Shown here in pieces: positions 1 to 8,519 of a stretch of DNA of 12,574 nt. The position numbers were made by a program, and so were the translations under genes. Where the stretch lies: assembly GCA_026418875.1 (NCBI GenBank), contig JAOAAM010000609.1, positions 1-12,574 on the forward strand. Reading direction: 5' to 3'. Numbering within the stretch: position 1 is the first letter of the stretch; each line of letters starts with the position of its first letter. The notes below the pieces were generated by a model. That model worked only from the letters and a program-made list of their open reading frames with translations, did no database searches and was not told the DNA's origin. The DNA comes from Gemmataceae bacterium. Lineage in GTDB: Bacteria; Planctomycetota; Planctomycetia; Gemmatales; Gemmataceae.

Positions 1-1
1 G

Positions 2-670
2 CCCTTCGCCGACCTTATCCAGGAAGGCAACCGCGGATTGATGCGGGCCGTCGACAAATACGAGCACCGACTGGGCTTCAAGTTCGGCACTTACGCCACC
101 TGGTGGATTCGCCAGGGCATTCAACGCGCGTTGCACGATCATGGCCGAACCGTTCGCGTGCCCTGCCACCAGATCAGCACCCTCGCTGCCATCGAACGAG
201 TCCGCGGGGAATTGACCGTCAAACTCGGCCGCGAGCCGACAATCGAAGAAATTGCCAAGGAACTCGGCGTCAAACCCGAGGAAACCCGCTCCCTACGGAT
301 CGTCGGTCGACATCCTGTCAGCCTGAATGAGCCGTTAGCGGGCGACGGCGAACGGGCCTTGGAGGATTTCCTCAGCGACCGTGCCTCGGCGACCACGCCC
401 GGCGACCTGGTCGATCTGCTCCTGCTTCGCGAACGAATTCAGGAAGTGTTGCGATCGTTGACCCCTCGGGAACGAGAGGTGATCGAGCACCGCTTCGGCC
501 TGCGGGACGGCCACGCCAAGACGCTCGACGAAGTCGCTCGCATGTACAACATCACCCGCGAGCGCATTCGTCAAATCGAAGCCAGGGGGTTGCTGAAGTT
601 GAGACAACCATTACGCAGCTGCCGACTCGAACAGTTCTCCGACGATCCCCTGCCCCCGCGAAAACGCTGA
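2..670 (+). CDS. Primary-type RNA polymerase sigma-70 factor (RpoD/SigA-like), 5' end outside window
   Basis: Sigma-70 family factor that directs RNA polymerase core to promoters. The reading frame is open from base 2, so the gene begins before the window and 222 residues are visible. The opening matches region 2.2-2.4: [18 protein letters not shown], then [17 protein letters not shown], whose tryptophans contribute to -10 melting. Region 3 follows, including [19 protein letters not shown]. Region 4 starts near visible residue 153 ([15 protein letters not shown]), and its helix-turn-helix with [16 protein letters not shown] contacts the -35 element. The full region 3 and the canonical region 4.2 point to group 1 or 2 sigma rather than ECF. 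Whether it is the housekeeping factor or a paralogue cannot be decided without the N-terminus; visible features fit either. It converges on the permease gene, 58 bases apart. Confidence 0.93.
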   Translation, partial: PFADLIQEGNRGLMRAVDKYEHRLGFKFGTYATWWIRQGIQRALHDHGRTVRVPCHQISTLAAIERVRGELTVKLGREPTIEEIAKELGVKPEETRSLRIVGRHPVSLNEPLAGDGERALEDFLSDRASATTPGDLVDLLLLRERIQEVLRSLTPREREVIEHRFGLRDGHAKTLDEVARMYNITRERIRQIEARGLLKLRQPLRSCRLEQFSDDPLPPRKR

Positions 671-728
671 GTGAGGACGTCCGAATCCGTCGTCTGGGTC
701 CGACGTCCGGGTCCGAGTCCTTGCTCGA
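671..728. other. Gap between convergent genes with short inverted repeat
   Basis: This gap separates the stops of the sigma gene and the minus-strand permease gene. It contains GGACGTC near 674 and GACGTCC near 701, which could pair as a 7-base stem around a long loop. Because GACGTC is itself a palindrome, each half could also self-pair. There is no T-run on either side, so a rho-independent terminator is not supported. Confidence 0.25.
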
Positions 729-1829
729 TCAGGTGTAGACCGCATCCATCATCACCAGCGATGCCGGAGCAAAAAGCAGCACCGGCAGCCATGCTGCCCA
801 CGCTGGGGCCAAAATTTCGTTGTCCCCGAGGAATTTGCAGCCGAGAGTCACCCCGAAATAAACCGCGCAGAGTACCAGGCACCAGCCCGCGCTGACGAAG
901 ATATGCCGTTGGGGATCCCGTAAGATGACGGCCAACCCCATGGTGACCAGCAACAGTCCGAGAACGGGTCGAGCCAGCCGCATGTGGAACAACACCGCCA
1001 TCGGCTCCAGACGGCGACCTGTGCCTTGTTGCAGCAGGTCGTGCAACTGCCACGTCGAATGCAACATGTACCAATGCCCATTGCGGGTCACTGCGTCATA
1101 ATCGGCGTCCTTGGTGTAGACGAACCATTGACCCGGCGTCAACATTCGAGCAAGCCGGGTATTGTCCCAATCGGGCAGAGTGGCGGGAGTCGTGTCGCGG
1201 AGCAGCCATCCGCCGCTGAAAGGCCCCTCGCCCGGTGGAACGTAAACGGCTTCTCGGGCTGACAGGTGGATCAGCCCGCCGCCCGGCCCATCGGGAATGG
1301 TGCAATGGAAGGGCCGGACCGTCCGAGTCGAACGCCGAGCAACGTGGCCCTCCACATGGATCCCGGTCGGGTCATAAGCGGATTGTGCCGCGGTCTCCCG
1401 CTCGCCGTCCAAGTCGTCTCGCTGCCGGGTCAACATGTCGGCGATCCGAGGGATCACGAACTCCTGATTGGCGATCCCCAATCCAAGAAACGCGGCGGAA
1501 CCCAACAACACAGGACGCAACACCCGTTGCGTCGGCACACCCGCCGATAACAGCGGCAGCAACTCGTTGTTTCTTTGCATCCACCCGACCGTGAAGGCCC
1601 CTGCCAGCAAAATCATAGACTCGCACAGTCGGTCAAAGATTTGCGCCGAACGATAAAGATAGTATCGACCAACGTTCCGCAGCGACTCAGTAAAACCCCG
1701 GCCATCCTGAAAGAAATCATCCAAGTTTGTAAACAGGTCGATGATGACATATAAGCTCAGCAAACTAACAAGACAGATCAGAAACGATCGCACGTAAGAC
1801 CACAACAACATTCGATCCGCGAGAGTCAT
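729..1829 (-). CDS. LptF/LptG (YjgP/YjgQ) family permease
   Basis: Inner-membrane permease of the LptF/LptG family. In Gram-negative bacteria these pair with the LptB ATPase to pull lipopolysaccharide from the inner membrane into the Lpt bridge. The 366 residues are the usual family length. Hydrophobic segments lie near residues 14-34, 62-83 and 104-122, then a large soluble middle (the beta-jellyroll in this family), then three more near 288-304, 311-331 and 340-360. The stretch NNELLPLLSAGV at 87-98 fits the coupling helix that contacts the ATPase. The ATG follows the phosphatase stop by 11 bases, so the two are probably one transcript; the Shine-Dalgarno is weak, which suits translational coupling. 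LptF and LptG cannot be told apart here. Its partner permease and ATPase are not in the window. Confidence 0.88.
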   Translation of the reverse strand: MTLADRMLLWSYVRSFLICLVSLLSLYVIIDLFTNLDDFFQDGRGFTESLRNVGRYYLYRSAQIFDRLCESMILLAGAFTVGWMQRNNELLPLLSAGVPTQRVLRPVLLGSAAFLGLGIANQEFVIPRIADMLTRQRDDLDGERETAAQSAYDPTGIHVEGHVARRSTRTVRPFHCTIPDGPGGGLIHLSAREAVYVPPGEGPFSGGWLLRDTTPATLPDWDNTRLARMLTPGQWFVYTKDADYDAVTRNGHWYMLHSTWQLHDLLQQGTGRRLEPMAVLFHMRLARPVLGLLLVTMGLAVILRDPQRHIFVSAGWCLVLCAVYFGVTLGCKFLGDNEILAPAWAAWLPVLLFAPASLVMMDAVYT

Positions 1830-1840
1830 CGCTGCCCACG

Positions 1841-2488
1841 CTACTTCGTGCCGCCTTCAGATTCCACGCAACACAATCGGGTCGAACGTGGCTGATAATC
1901 CAATACATATTGGCTTACGTACAGATTCGCTGACGTCGCTGCCGCATCGCCGAAGCCCCGGTCTTTTAGTTCCTCCAATGCCCTTGTCGCACTCCAATGC
2001 TGGTACTCTCTGCGGTACAACGCCACGAGGACTCCCGTTCGATGCAGGCCGGCCTTGCAGTGAATCAAGATCGGATAATTGGCTTCATCATCCATGATTT
2101 CGAGGAATCGCTCGATGACCGCAGGGCGGTGCTGAGGTGTCAGCTTAGGAGGAACCAAATCCGGCTCCAGATGGATGTATCGGACCCCGAGCCTCTCGCA
2201 TATCTCTCGTTCGCTAACTTTCCGGGAGTCGAAGAACCCTCGCCGCAACGCCGGATCAGGATACTCATTCTGCACGTTGATGACCGTGCGAATGCCCAAG
2301 CGACGAAGCGAATCCTCGAAACCGGTCGCGGTCATTTGTCCGCTGCGGTACACTCGCCCCGGCACGACGACCCGCAATCGTTTCCAAGTGGTCAGCCGAT
2401 AACGCTGATACATCAGAGGCAGGCCGATGATCAGGACCGCCATCGCTGGGCCGAGAACCCATCCTCGCCAATTCGCCGAGACAGCCAT
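1841..2488 (-). CDS. Membrane-anchored tyrosine/dual-specificity protein phosphatase
   Basis: Cysteine-dependent phosphatase of 215 residues. Residues 10-28 form one hydrophobic segment (a membrane anchor or uncleaved signal). A typical DSP opening, VYRSGQ at 47-52, follows. The catalytic loop is HCKAGLHRTG at 143-152, matching HCx5R: Cys144 is the nucleophile and Arg150 binds phosphate. Asp110 in EPDLVPPKL is the likely general acid. The start has AAGG about 11 bases upstream. The substrate is unknown: the fold covers phosphoprotein and phosphoinositide or lipid-phosphate phosphatases. Position directly upstream of an LptF/G-type permease hints at an envelope role, but that is inference. A cytoplasmic versus periplasmic catalytic domain depends on anchor orientation, which the sequence does not settle. 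Confidence 0.85.
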   Translation of the reverse strand: MAVSANWRGWVLGPAMAVLIIGLPLMYQRYRLTTWKRLRVVVPGRVYRSGQMTATGFEDSLRRLGIRTVINVQNEYPDPALRRGFFDSRKVSEREICERLGVRYIHLEPDLVPPKLTPQHRPAVIERFLEIMDDEANYPILIHCKAGLHRTGVLVALYRREYQHWSATRALEELKDRGFGDAAATSANLYVSQYVLDYQPRSTRLCCVESEGGTK

Positions 2489-2647
2489 CTTCGTTTACCT
2501 TGCCCACGCTTCGGGTCGGCAGTGTGCCAACTTCCTCGCCGCGATGCAAGGCGAAAATCGACGGACTCAAGCTGAGTGAAAAATGCCAGGCGGCAAGTTG
2601 ATCCGTGGATCCGGACTCAGCCGAAAGAACTTTTCAGGGATCAAGAC

Positions 2648-3043
2648 TTACTCGTACACCTGCTTGACCTTGAGCACCTTCCCGTCGCAAGAGATGATTT
2701 CGAGCGTGAACGCCTTACGATCGGGGGATTTGGGAAATGTGACCCGAATCTTGCCGGGGCTGACCACCTCCCAACGACCCGGAATTTCCTCGTTGCCGTC
2801 GGCCGGAGCGATGGGGCGATCGATAAATTCCCCGCCTTTTCGAATCTCAAAGCCAGCCCGGCCACGCGCCGGTGGGAAGTCGTACCCCTCGGGCCGGTAA
2901 ACTTGGATTCCCTCCTTATCCTCCTCCCGCGAGTGAATCCACGGTTTGAAAAGTCCTGCCGGCAACTTTTCCTCCGCCGATGCCTCCGCGAGCCAAACCA
3001 CCGCCAGGCCCAAGCAACCGAGTGCCAACCGAATGACGTTCAT
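2648..3043 (-). CDS. Small secreted protein of unknown function
   Basis: A 131-residue protein with a clear signal peptide: MNVIRLALGC, a hydrophobic core to about residue 18, and likely cleavage after ASA (residue 23). The mature part, about 108 residues, is charged and rich in beta-type segments (GRWEVVSPGKIRVTF, FTLEIISCDGKVLKV), which suggests a small beta-sheet domain. I do not recognise the family. The start at 3043 is chosen because it puts the signal peptide at the N-terminus and has GGAG six bases upstream; an in-frame upstream start at 3148 would add 35 residues with no signal character. The phosphatase gene begins 159 bases downstream on the same strand, so co-transcription is possible but not shown. 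Confidence 0.7.
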   Translation of the reverse strand: MNVIRLALGCLGLAVVWLAEASAEEKLPAGLFKPWIHSREEDKEGIQVYRPEGYDFPPARGRAGFEIRKGGEFIDRPIAPADGNEEIPGRWEVVSPGKIRVTFPKSPDRKAFTLEIISCDGKVLKVKQVYE

Positions 3044-3250
3044 TGAATTCTCCGTCTCGTGATGGATCAAAACTGCCCCGAGGTCGAGTCTCGTGCTGCC
3101 GGGGACCGACACGGGATCCCGTGACCACGTCCTCCCAAAGTGAGCCACCCCTCGTCACGACAACGATCGGCGGCCCAAAATGTTCCGCACGGCTCGCAAG
3201 ACTCGGCGAACTGCCCAACATTTTACCAAGCACCGTCGCCGCATGTCCGG

Positions 3251-3311
3251 GATCGTCGATCAACGATCGCGATCAATAGATCCTGCACCGCGCGATGATC
3301 TGAATTTGATC
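3251..3311. repeat. Cluster of seven GATC sites
   Basis: GATC occurs at 3251, 3258, 3265, 3271, 3279, 3297 and 3308, seven times in 61 bases, where chance expectation is far below one. The first three are exactly 7 bases apart. The tetramer is self-complementary, so the cluster also forms short palindromes such as CGATCG. A role as a methylation-sensitive site or protein-binding site is only inference. Confidence 0.6.
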
Positions 3312-3765
3312 GCAAGATTGTTGAAGTCTCAGCTTGCCCGCATTTTACCTCGGGTCATCGAGAAAACATCTTGCAAATTCCATTGGGGTGCAAGCTTCTA
3401 AGGGAAATCGCAGCGCGGTGATGCCATTGTAATCGTCGCATCATGGAAAAGCGTTTACTCTTCAACGTCAACTTATGAATAACCCGTTTACACACCGCGA
3501 ACGAACGGCACACAACGGCGCTGACGAAAAACGGGGCAACTACGGGCAGAGCGCAGCAATGAACCCGACGAGATCAAAGAGCGTCAACACCGTCACTTAT
3601 CGACGCTGCTCGCCTCAGTGTCACTGGGGATAACGTGCCGTTAATCCGGAGATGTGACGCGGCAACCGAACTACTATGGGGCAGCGGCAGCCAGCGCGAA
3701 TAGCCCTGAGCAGACCGGCCCAACCACTGGGCCATGGCTAGAGAGTTCCGCCTGAGCGGTGTCGT

Positions 3766-3786
3766 CCGAAAATCGATATTTTTCGG
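3766..3786 (+). promoter_or_regulatory. Leader hairpin 1 upstream of kinase gene
   Basis: CCGAAAA (3766-3772) and TTTTCGG (3780-3786) form a perfect 7-base stem with a 7-base loop. It lies about 60 bases before the kinase start and just before the hairpin that covers the ribosome binding site, so it is probably part of the same leader if transcription starts further upstream. Confidence 0.4.
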
Positions 3787-3798
3787 GAATCCTGATGC

Positions 3799-3835
3799 TC
3801 CTCCTGCGATCATCTCGCTAGTGGGAGTAGGAGGA
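3799..3835 (+). promoter_or_regulatory. Hairpin able to hide the kinase ribosome binding site
   Basis: The kinase start is preceded by a full-consensus Shine-Dalgarno, AGGAGG at 3829-3834, eight bases before the ATG at 3843. A complementary TCCTCCT lies at 3799-3805. Pairing 3799-3807 with 3827-3835 gives nine consecutive pairs (one G-U) around a 19-base loop and would bury the whole Shine-Dalgarno. Such an arrangement can act as a translational switch, but no ligand or thermosensor family was recognised. Confidence 0.45.
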
Positions 3836-3842
3836 CATCGTC

Positions 3843-6800
3843 ATGACCGAAGAATCGCTGTTTCAGCAAGCGTTGGATTTGCCCCCCGATCAGCGGGCCG
3901 AGTTTCTAAATCGCGAATGCCCCGACCCGGCGTTGCGGGCACGGATCGAGGCATTGCTCGCCGCCGACGCGGCCGCGTCGCCCGCCAAACCGCACCCGGA
4001 CCAGACCGGCCTCTACTCCCAGCCGCCCGGCAGCACCACCGGCGATCGCCCCTTGCCCGAGGAAGCGGAGGGGGCCGTCATCGCCGGACGCTACAAGCTG
4101 CGGCAGCAGATCGGCGAGGGCGGCATGGGCACCGTCTGGATGGCCGACCAGACGGAACCGATCAAACGCAAGGTAGCCGTCAAACTCATTCGGGCCGAAC
4201 GGGGGCAATCGAAGACGATCCTCGCTCGCTTCGAGGCGGAGCGGCAGGCCATCGCCCTAATGGACCATCCGCACATCGCCAAGTTGCTTGATGCCGGCAC
4301 GACCGACAACGGCGCCCCGTTTTTCGTCATGGAATTGGTCAAGGGCGTCCCGCTCAACGATTTTTGCGACCAGCATCGGCTGACAGTGCCCGAACGGCTG
4401 AATCTGTTCATGCAAATCTGCTCCGCGGTGCAGCATGCCCATCAGAAGGGGATCATCCATCGGGATCTCAAGCCGTCGAACATCTTGGTGGAGAGTCACG
4501 ATGGCAAGCCGGTGCCGAAGGTGATCGACTTTGGCCTGGCCAAGGCGACGACGGGGTTGCAACTGACGGAGCAATCGCTGTTCACGGCGTTCGGCAATGT
4601 GATGGGCACGCCGCTGTACATGGCCCCCGAACAAGCGAGTTTCAACGCCATCGACGTGGCCACGCGGGCCGATGTGTATGCCCTGGGCGTGATCCTGTAC
4701 GAGCTGCTCACGGGTACCACACCGATTACTCGAGAGACGTTCAGGAAGATGGCCCTGGAGGAGATGCTCCGACTGATCCGGGAGCAGGAGGCACCGACGC
4801 CGAGTAGCCGTCTGAGTTCAGATGAGCGTGCCCCATCCGTCGCGGCCAACCGGCAAATGGAACCGGCGAAGCTCGGCCGTTTCGTCAAAGGCGAACTCGA
4901 CTGGATCGTGATGAAGGCGTTGTCGAAGGAACGGGAACGCCGCTATGAGACGGCCAACGGCTTCGCTCGGGACATCGAACGTTTTTTGAACCATGAACCG
5001 GTGAGCGCGGGTCCACCGAGCGCCGTCTATCGGATGAAGAAGTTCCTACGACGGCATCGTGGGCCGGTGATCGCGGCCAGCTTGGTGCTGCTCGCCTTGG
5101 TCGGCGGCATCATCGGCACCACCTGGGGCTTGCTGGAAGCGCGACGGCAGGCGGAGATCGCCCGAGCAGAGTCGGAAGCCAAGGAACTCGCCCGAGCCGA
5201 AGAGGCGAACCAGCGGGCTACTGCTGAGGCAAGAGAGCGCGAGGCTAACCACGAACGCGATCTGAAAAGCAAAGCACTAGACGCAGAACGGAAAGCCCGC
5301 ACTCGGGTCCGTTTGGCCATGGAAGAGATGACCTCTCTGGGGATGGGGGAATGGCTGAGCGGACGGGAGAAACTGACGGCTGGCCAAAAAGCATTTCTGG
5401 AACGAACACTGGAACTCTACTCAGCCTTCGCTGATGATAGCTCGAACGATCCCGAGGCTAAACCCGCCGCGGCAAGAGCCTATGTGCGGATTAGCGAAAT
5501 CCTGACGGGATTCGGTCGGACGGAAGATGCCCTTCGAGCCAACGAAACAGCACGCCAACGATTTCAAGAATTGATTCAGCAATACCCCAAGGATCCCGAA
5601 TTCCACTTTGGGTTGTTAACTGCCCTAGAGGCAAAAATATTGGCATTAGAGAATCCGCGACCCCTGGAGGCCGAAAAAGCCCAACTCGATCTGATCGCAC
5701 AAACGGAACGCCTGACTAAGGAGTTTCCTCAGTTTCGGCGATTTCAAGAGTATCTCGTTAAGCAACTCCTCTACCGCGGCAACACGTTGACAATCTATTC
5801 GCGTCATGCGGAGGCGCTCAAGGTAGCGGACCGTGCAGATGGCCTTGCTTCGCAAATCTACGCCTCGAATCCAAATGCTCCCGAAGCGGTCGCGGCGCGG
5901 GCTAAGATTCTTGACAGGCGACTCGTCGCTCAGAGTAGTCTCCGAGAATCTCCCACCCCAAATGAATGGCAACCTGTATTAGATTATTATGAAAAGGAAG
6001 CTCGAGAAGAACACTTCGAGGCAGTAGGAGCCGCGGCAAACGTAGCTCGCATCCGCATTAATTTCGCGATTTATCATTTGTCACGCGGTGAATATGAGCA
6101 AGCGATCGAACAAGCACGTCAAGCGGAACACTGGGCGATTGAGTTAGTGGCCACGCATCCAGGGTCTGTTATGTATCGGTGGTCACTGGCACAAGCCTAT
6201 CTGCATTGGGCGCGAGCAGCTTGGGCAGCGAAACGGCCAGAAGCGGAAGAAGTCGCTAGACTGAGTGTTGCCTCATGGGCAAGAATTCTCCACCAAGCGC
6301 CTGATCGCCTTGGTATGGGGCAAGGATTGGCCGCCGCAGAAACGAATCTGGCCCATATCATTCTCGATGCAGGACGTCCGAAAGACGCAATCAGCATACT
6401 CAACATGGCCCGCGATCGTTTGTTGAAGGTCGTAGAGGCAGGAGAAACGAATACGTGGACCTTCTCGGATTTAGAGGCAGTCTACCGTATCCGTGCGGCC
6501 GCTTATGAGAAGCTCAACGATTTTGGCAGTGCGGAGAAAGATTGGCTCCAAGCCGCGGAGTGTGCTGCCAAGAGGAACAAAGGCAACCCGAGCCTTTATG
6601 AATTCAGGCAAGCTGTGGCACTGATTCGCTCCGGTCAGGCCGATCAAGCCAATCCCCTTGTGGAGAACATACTCAAAAAGGCCAAACAAATGCATGAAGC
6701 CGGCAAACCTCAAGTGAATGGTGAATTAGACTTTATTGGAGCGGAATTCCTGTTGGCCGGTGGACCTGTGCAAGCCGAACGAGTATTGCGAGAAAATCTC

Positions 6801-7115
6801 AAATATAGGGAGACAATGGCGCCGGACTCTTGGTTTACATTCAACACGATGTCCATGCTCGGCGGGGCGCTATTGGGGCAGAAGAAGTATGCCGACGCGG
6901 AGCCGCTTTTGGTCAAAGGCTACGACGGCCTGAAAGCCCGAGAGAAGACCATCCCGCCGCAAGGCCAAGATCGCCTGCCTGAAGCGCTCGACCGACTGAT
7001 TGAACTCTACACCGCCACCAACATGCCAGAGGAGGTGAAGAAATACCAGGAACTGCGGGCGAAGTATCCGCCAGCGAAGGAAGTCTCCCCGATGCCGAAG
7101 GAAGACAAAAAATGA
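3843..7115 (+). CDS. Membrane-anchored Ser/Thr protein kinase with large C-terminal sensor region
   Basis: Hanks-type Ser/Thr kinase of 1090 residues. Residues 1-45 form the short helical leader common in these proteins ([16 protein letters not shown]). The kinase domain runs from about 84 to 382: glycine loop GEGGMGTV 91-98, Lys114 in VAVK, likely helix-C Glu133, catalytic HRDLKPSN 206-213 (Asp208), DFG 229-231, APE 261-263. All key residues are present, so it should be active. A single membrane segment lies at about 407-431, then a charged Ala/Glu/Arg coiled-coil to about 490, then 600 residues of helical, TPR-like repeats that are probably extracytoplasmic and sense or dock partners. The start is supported by a strong AGGAGG. 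Its stop overlaps the ECF sigma start (ATGA), implying coupled translation. The central sensor DNA is AT-richer than both ends. Confidence 0.93.
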   Translation: MTEESLFQQALDLPPDQRAEFLNRECPDPALRARIEALLAADAAASPAKPHPDQTGLYSQPPGSTTGDRPLPEEAEGAVIAGRYKLRQQIGEGGMGTVWMADQTEPIKRKVAVKLIRAERGQSKTILARFEAERQAIALMDHPHIAKLLDAGTTDNGAPFFVMELVKGVPLNDFCDQHRLTVPERLNLFMQICSAVQHAHQKGIIHRDLKPSNILVESHDGKPVPKVIDFGLAKATTGLQLTEQSLFTAFGNVMGTPLYMAPEQASFNAIDVATRADVYALGVILYELLTGTTPITRETFRKMALEEMLRLIREQEAPTPSSRLSSDERAPSVAANRQMEPAKLGRFVKGELDWIVMKALSKERERRYETANGFARDIERFLNHEPVSAGPPSAVYRMKKFLRRHRGPVIAASLVLLALVGGIIGTTWGLLEARRQAEIARAESEAKELARAEEANQRATAEAREREANHERDLKSKALDAERKARTRVRLAMEEMTSLGMGEWLSGREKLTAGQKAFLERTLELYSAFADDSSNDPEAKPAAARAYVRISEILTGFGRTEDALRANETARQRFQELIQQYPKDPEFHFGLLTALEAKILALENPRPLEAEKAQLDLIAQTERLTKEFPQFRRFQEYLVKQLLYRGNTLTIYSRHAEALKVADRADGLASQIYASNPNAPEAVAARAKILDRRLVAQSSLRESPTPNEWQPVLDYYEKEAREEHFEAVGAAANVARIRINFAIYHLSRGEYEQAIEQARQAEHWAIELVATHPGSVMYRWSLAQAYLHWARAAWAAKRPEAEEVARLSVASWARILHQAPDRLGMGQGLAAAETNLAHIILDAGRPKDAISILNMARDRLLKVVEAGETNTWTFSDLEAVYRIRAAAYEKLNDFGSAEKDWLQAAECAAKRNKGNPSLYEFRQAVALIRSGQADQANPLVENILKKAKQMHEAGKPQVNGELDFIGAEFLLAGGPVQAERVLRENLKYRETMAPDSWFTFNTMSMLGGALLGQKKYADAEPLLVKGYDGLKAREKTIPPQGQDRLPEALDRLIELYTATNMPEEVKKYQELRAKYPPAKEVSPMPKEDKK

Positions 7116-7417
7116 CCCCCGCCGAGCTGCTGCCGCTGGTGTACGACGAACTCCGCAAGCTGGCGGCAGCGAAGTTGGCAGCGGAACAACCCGGGCAGAC
7201 GCTCGACGCCTCGGCCTTGGTTCACGAGGTCTGGCTGCGTTTGGCGAGCCCCGGACGTGAGTCCGGGGAGTTATCGTTTCAAGACCGCACCCACTTCCTC
7301 CGCACCGCCGCGACGGCGATGCGACGCATCTTGGTCGATCGGGCAAGAGCCAAACAGACGGCAAAACGAGATGGTGGTCGGCGAGTCGAACTGCCCGACC
7401 TCGCCGCCCCCCTTTAA
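7112..7417 (+). CDS. ECF sigma factor, C-terminally truncated (region 2 only)
   Basis: N-terminal half of an ECF-type sigma factor, 101 residues where the family is usually about 180-200. Region 2 is well kept: [18 protein letters not shown] at 5-22, [10 protein letters not shown] at 35-44, then [18 protein letters not shown] at 62-79, the core-binding and -10 recognition part. Region 4, needed for -35 binding, is absent. The frame stops just after the linker ([10 protein letters not shown]) and none of the three frames downstream encodes region 4, so this is a truncation and not a simple frameshift. The ATG overlaps the kinase stop (ATGA), which argues that the pair was a functional kinase/sigma unit. 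The product may be inactive, or may act as a dominant core-binding fragment; the first is more likely. Confidence 0.8.
   Translation: MTPAELLPLVYDELRKLAAAKLAAEQPGQTLDASALVHEVWLRLASPGRESGELSFQDRTHFLRTAATAMRRILVDRARAKQTAKRDGGRRVELPDLAAPL
7249..7268. repeat. Perfect REP-like palindrome inside the ECF sigma gene
   Basis: CCCCGGACGTGAGTCCGGGG forms an 8-base perfect stem with a GTGA loop. It encodes roughly SPGRESGE at residues 46-53, between two conserved parts of region 2 where family members usually carry a short variable loop. It therefore looks like an in-frame insertion of a small palindromic repeat, but a chance match within GC-rich coding DNA is possible. Confidence 0.5.
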
Positions 7418-7703
7418 CATTTAACTCTGAGTGAGAGAATGCACCGACCGATGCTGCCACGATCCTTGGCTAGCCGGTTCACGAAATGCGGTCAATCATC
7501 TTTCTGACCGAACCTTTGTTAACTCCCTCTCATGTTCGATACCTTAATAATAATGGTCTCCTCCTCAACAAATAGCTCTTAGATGCTCTCATGGAATAAT
7601 CATTAGGATGAGATTGATAACTTCGATGAACATACAATTTAATATCATTCCCAGCCATCATCAGATGTTGGTGGGGAGTCGACGACCATCTCAGACATAT
7701 TGG
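7418..7703. other. AT-rich gene-free spacer after truncated sigma gene
   Basis: The composition shifts sharply at about 7413, where sigma homology ends and AT-rich sequence begins. This suggests a recombination or deletion joint. It lies between the end of the sigma gene and the end of the minus-strand PEP-CTERM gene. I see the heptamer TTAACTC near 7421 and again near 7519, but no transposon end and no good terminator for either convergent gene. Confidence 0.4.
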
Positions 7704-8519
7704 CTATACGGATTGATTGAGGCTCGATCGTCGCCGATGCTTCAACCCGAATGTCGCCGCAAGCCCAAGCCCCAAGCCAACCAACATCATGCTCGCTGGC
7801 TCAGGAACCGCCGTGAACTGAAAATCATCAATCCCCATCCCTTGATCCGCCGACGAATTGTCCGGATCGCGCCAACGCAGCCACAGGTCCTCCCCTGGAT
7901 TCCACACAATCCCGGTCACCGTGAACGAAACACTCGACCGATTCGAGGCCAAATTCCCATCAATCGCCCCAGTTCCACTCGAATTCACCGCGACCAAGTC
8001 ACCCGCTGAATTCGCAGTATATCCTGTCCCATGAATGTCCGTCTCTGCCGTCGATACTTTGTATTCAAAAAATGTCCGATCTGGTGGATCATTTCGGTTC
8101 CCAGACCGCCATTGCTCCATGGTGAATTCCACCGTAAAACTCGTCAACACCCAAGTCGCGTGATGATTGGGAAGACGTACGCCAAAAAACACCGTTCCCG
8201 TCGCACCAGAGGCCAAACTCCCCAACGCGCGATCTGTGCTGCTCGCACTTCCAAAACTGTATAAATGACCCTGCGTCGAATTGCCCGAATTCGCACGGTA
8301 CAAATCCGTCAATGCTGCTGAATTAGTTCCTCCCACTTTATGCTCGTACCACCCCGGCAATGTACTGTCATCAACCCAGGTTATGTTAGCATTCACTGGA
8401 TTATTCGCCAATGTATCAAAGTTCTGAGAATATGTTGTGCCACCGATGTAAAGCACCTGAGCCGAAGCAGCTAAAGAAAACATTACGTTGGACCAAAAAG
8501 CGAGCATGCAACAGCGCAT
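7704..8519 (-). CDS. PEP-CTERM sorting-signal exported protein
   Basis: Exported protein of 271 residues. The N-terminus is a signal peptide ending in SLAASA (about residue 20). The C-terminus is a textbook PEP-CTERM signal: VPEPAS at 238-243, a hydrophobic segment MMLVGLGLGLAATFGL, then KHRRR. Such proteins are processed at the membrane by an exosortase and are usually linked to surface or exopolysaccharide structures. The body is Ser/Thr/Asn/Gly-rich with beta-type segments (FGVRLPNHHATWVLTSFTVE, WRDPDNSSADQGMGIDDFQF), resembling all-beta surface domains, but no enzymatic motif is visible. The start at 8519 is chosen over the in-frame 8600 because it has GGAG seven bases upstream and puts the signal peptide first. 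No exosortase gene lies in the window. Confidence 0.85.
   Translation of the reverse strand: MRCCMLAFWSNVMFSLAASAQVLYIGGTTYSQNFDTLANNPVNANITWVDDSTLPGWYEHKVGGTNSAALTDLYRANSGNSTQGHLYSFGSASSTDRALGSLASGATGTVFFGVRLPNHHATWVLTSFTVEFTMEQWRSGNRNDPPDRTFFEYKVSTAETDIHGTGYTANSAGDLVAVNSSGTGAIDGNLASNRSSVSFTVTGIVWNPGEDLWLRWRDPDNSSADQGMGIDDFQFTAVPEPASMMLVGLGLGLAATFGLKHRRRSSLNQSV

Larger units (their letters stand above)
3044..3842. other. Gene-free spacer between divergent genes
   Basis: No open frame here looks like a gene. It separates the minus-strand secreted-protein gene from the plus-strand kinase gene and must hold the promoters of both. Two structures stand out: a cluster of GATC sites at 3251-3311 and paired hairpins at 3766-3835. 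No convincing -35/-10 pair was found by eye. The sequence is AT-richer than the flanking coding DNA around 3300-3500. Confidence 0.5.

Noticed and set aside
3574..3813. Minus-strand open frame of 79 codons in the spacer before the kinase
   Set aside because: No Shine-Dalgarno, no recognisable domain, and it overlaps the leader hairpins on the opposite strand.
7418..7703. Frameshifted region 4 of the ECF sigma factor after the stop
   Set aside because: All three forward frames hit stops quickly and none shows the expected region 4 motif.
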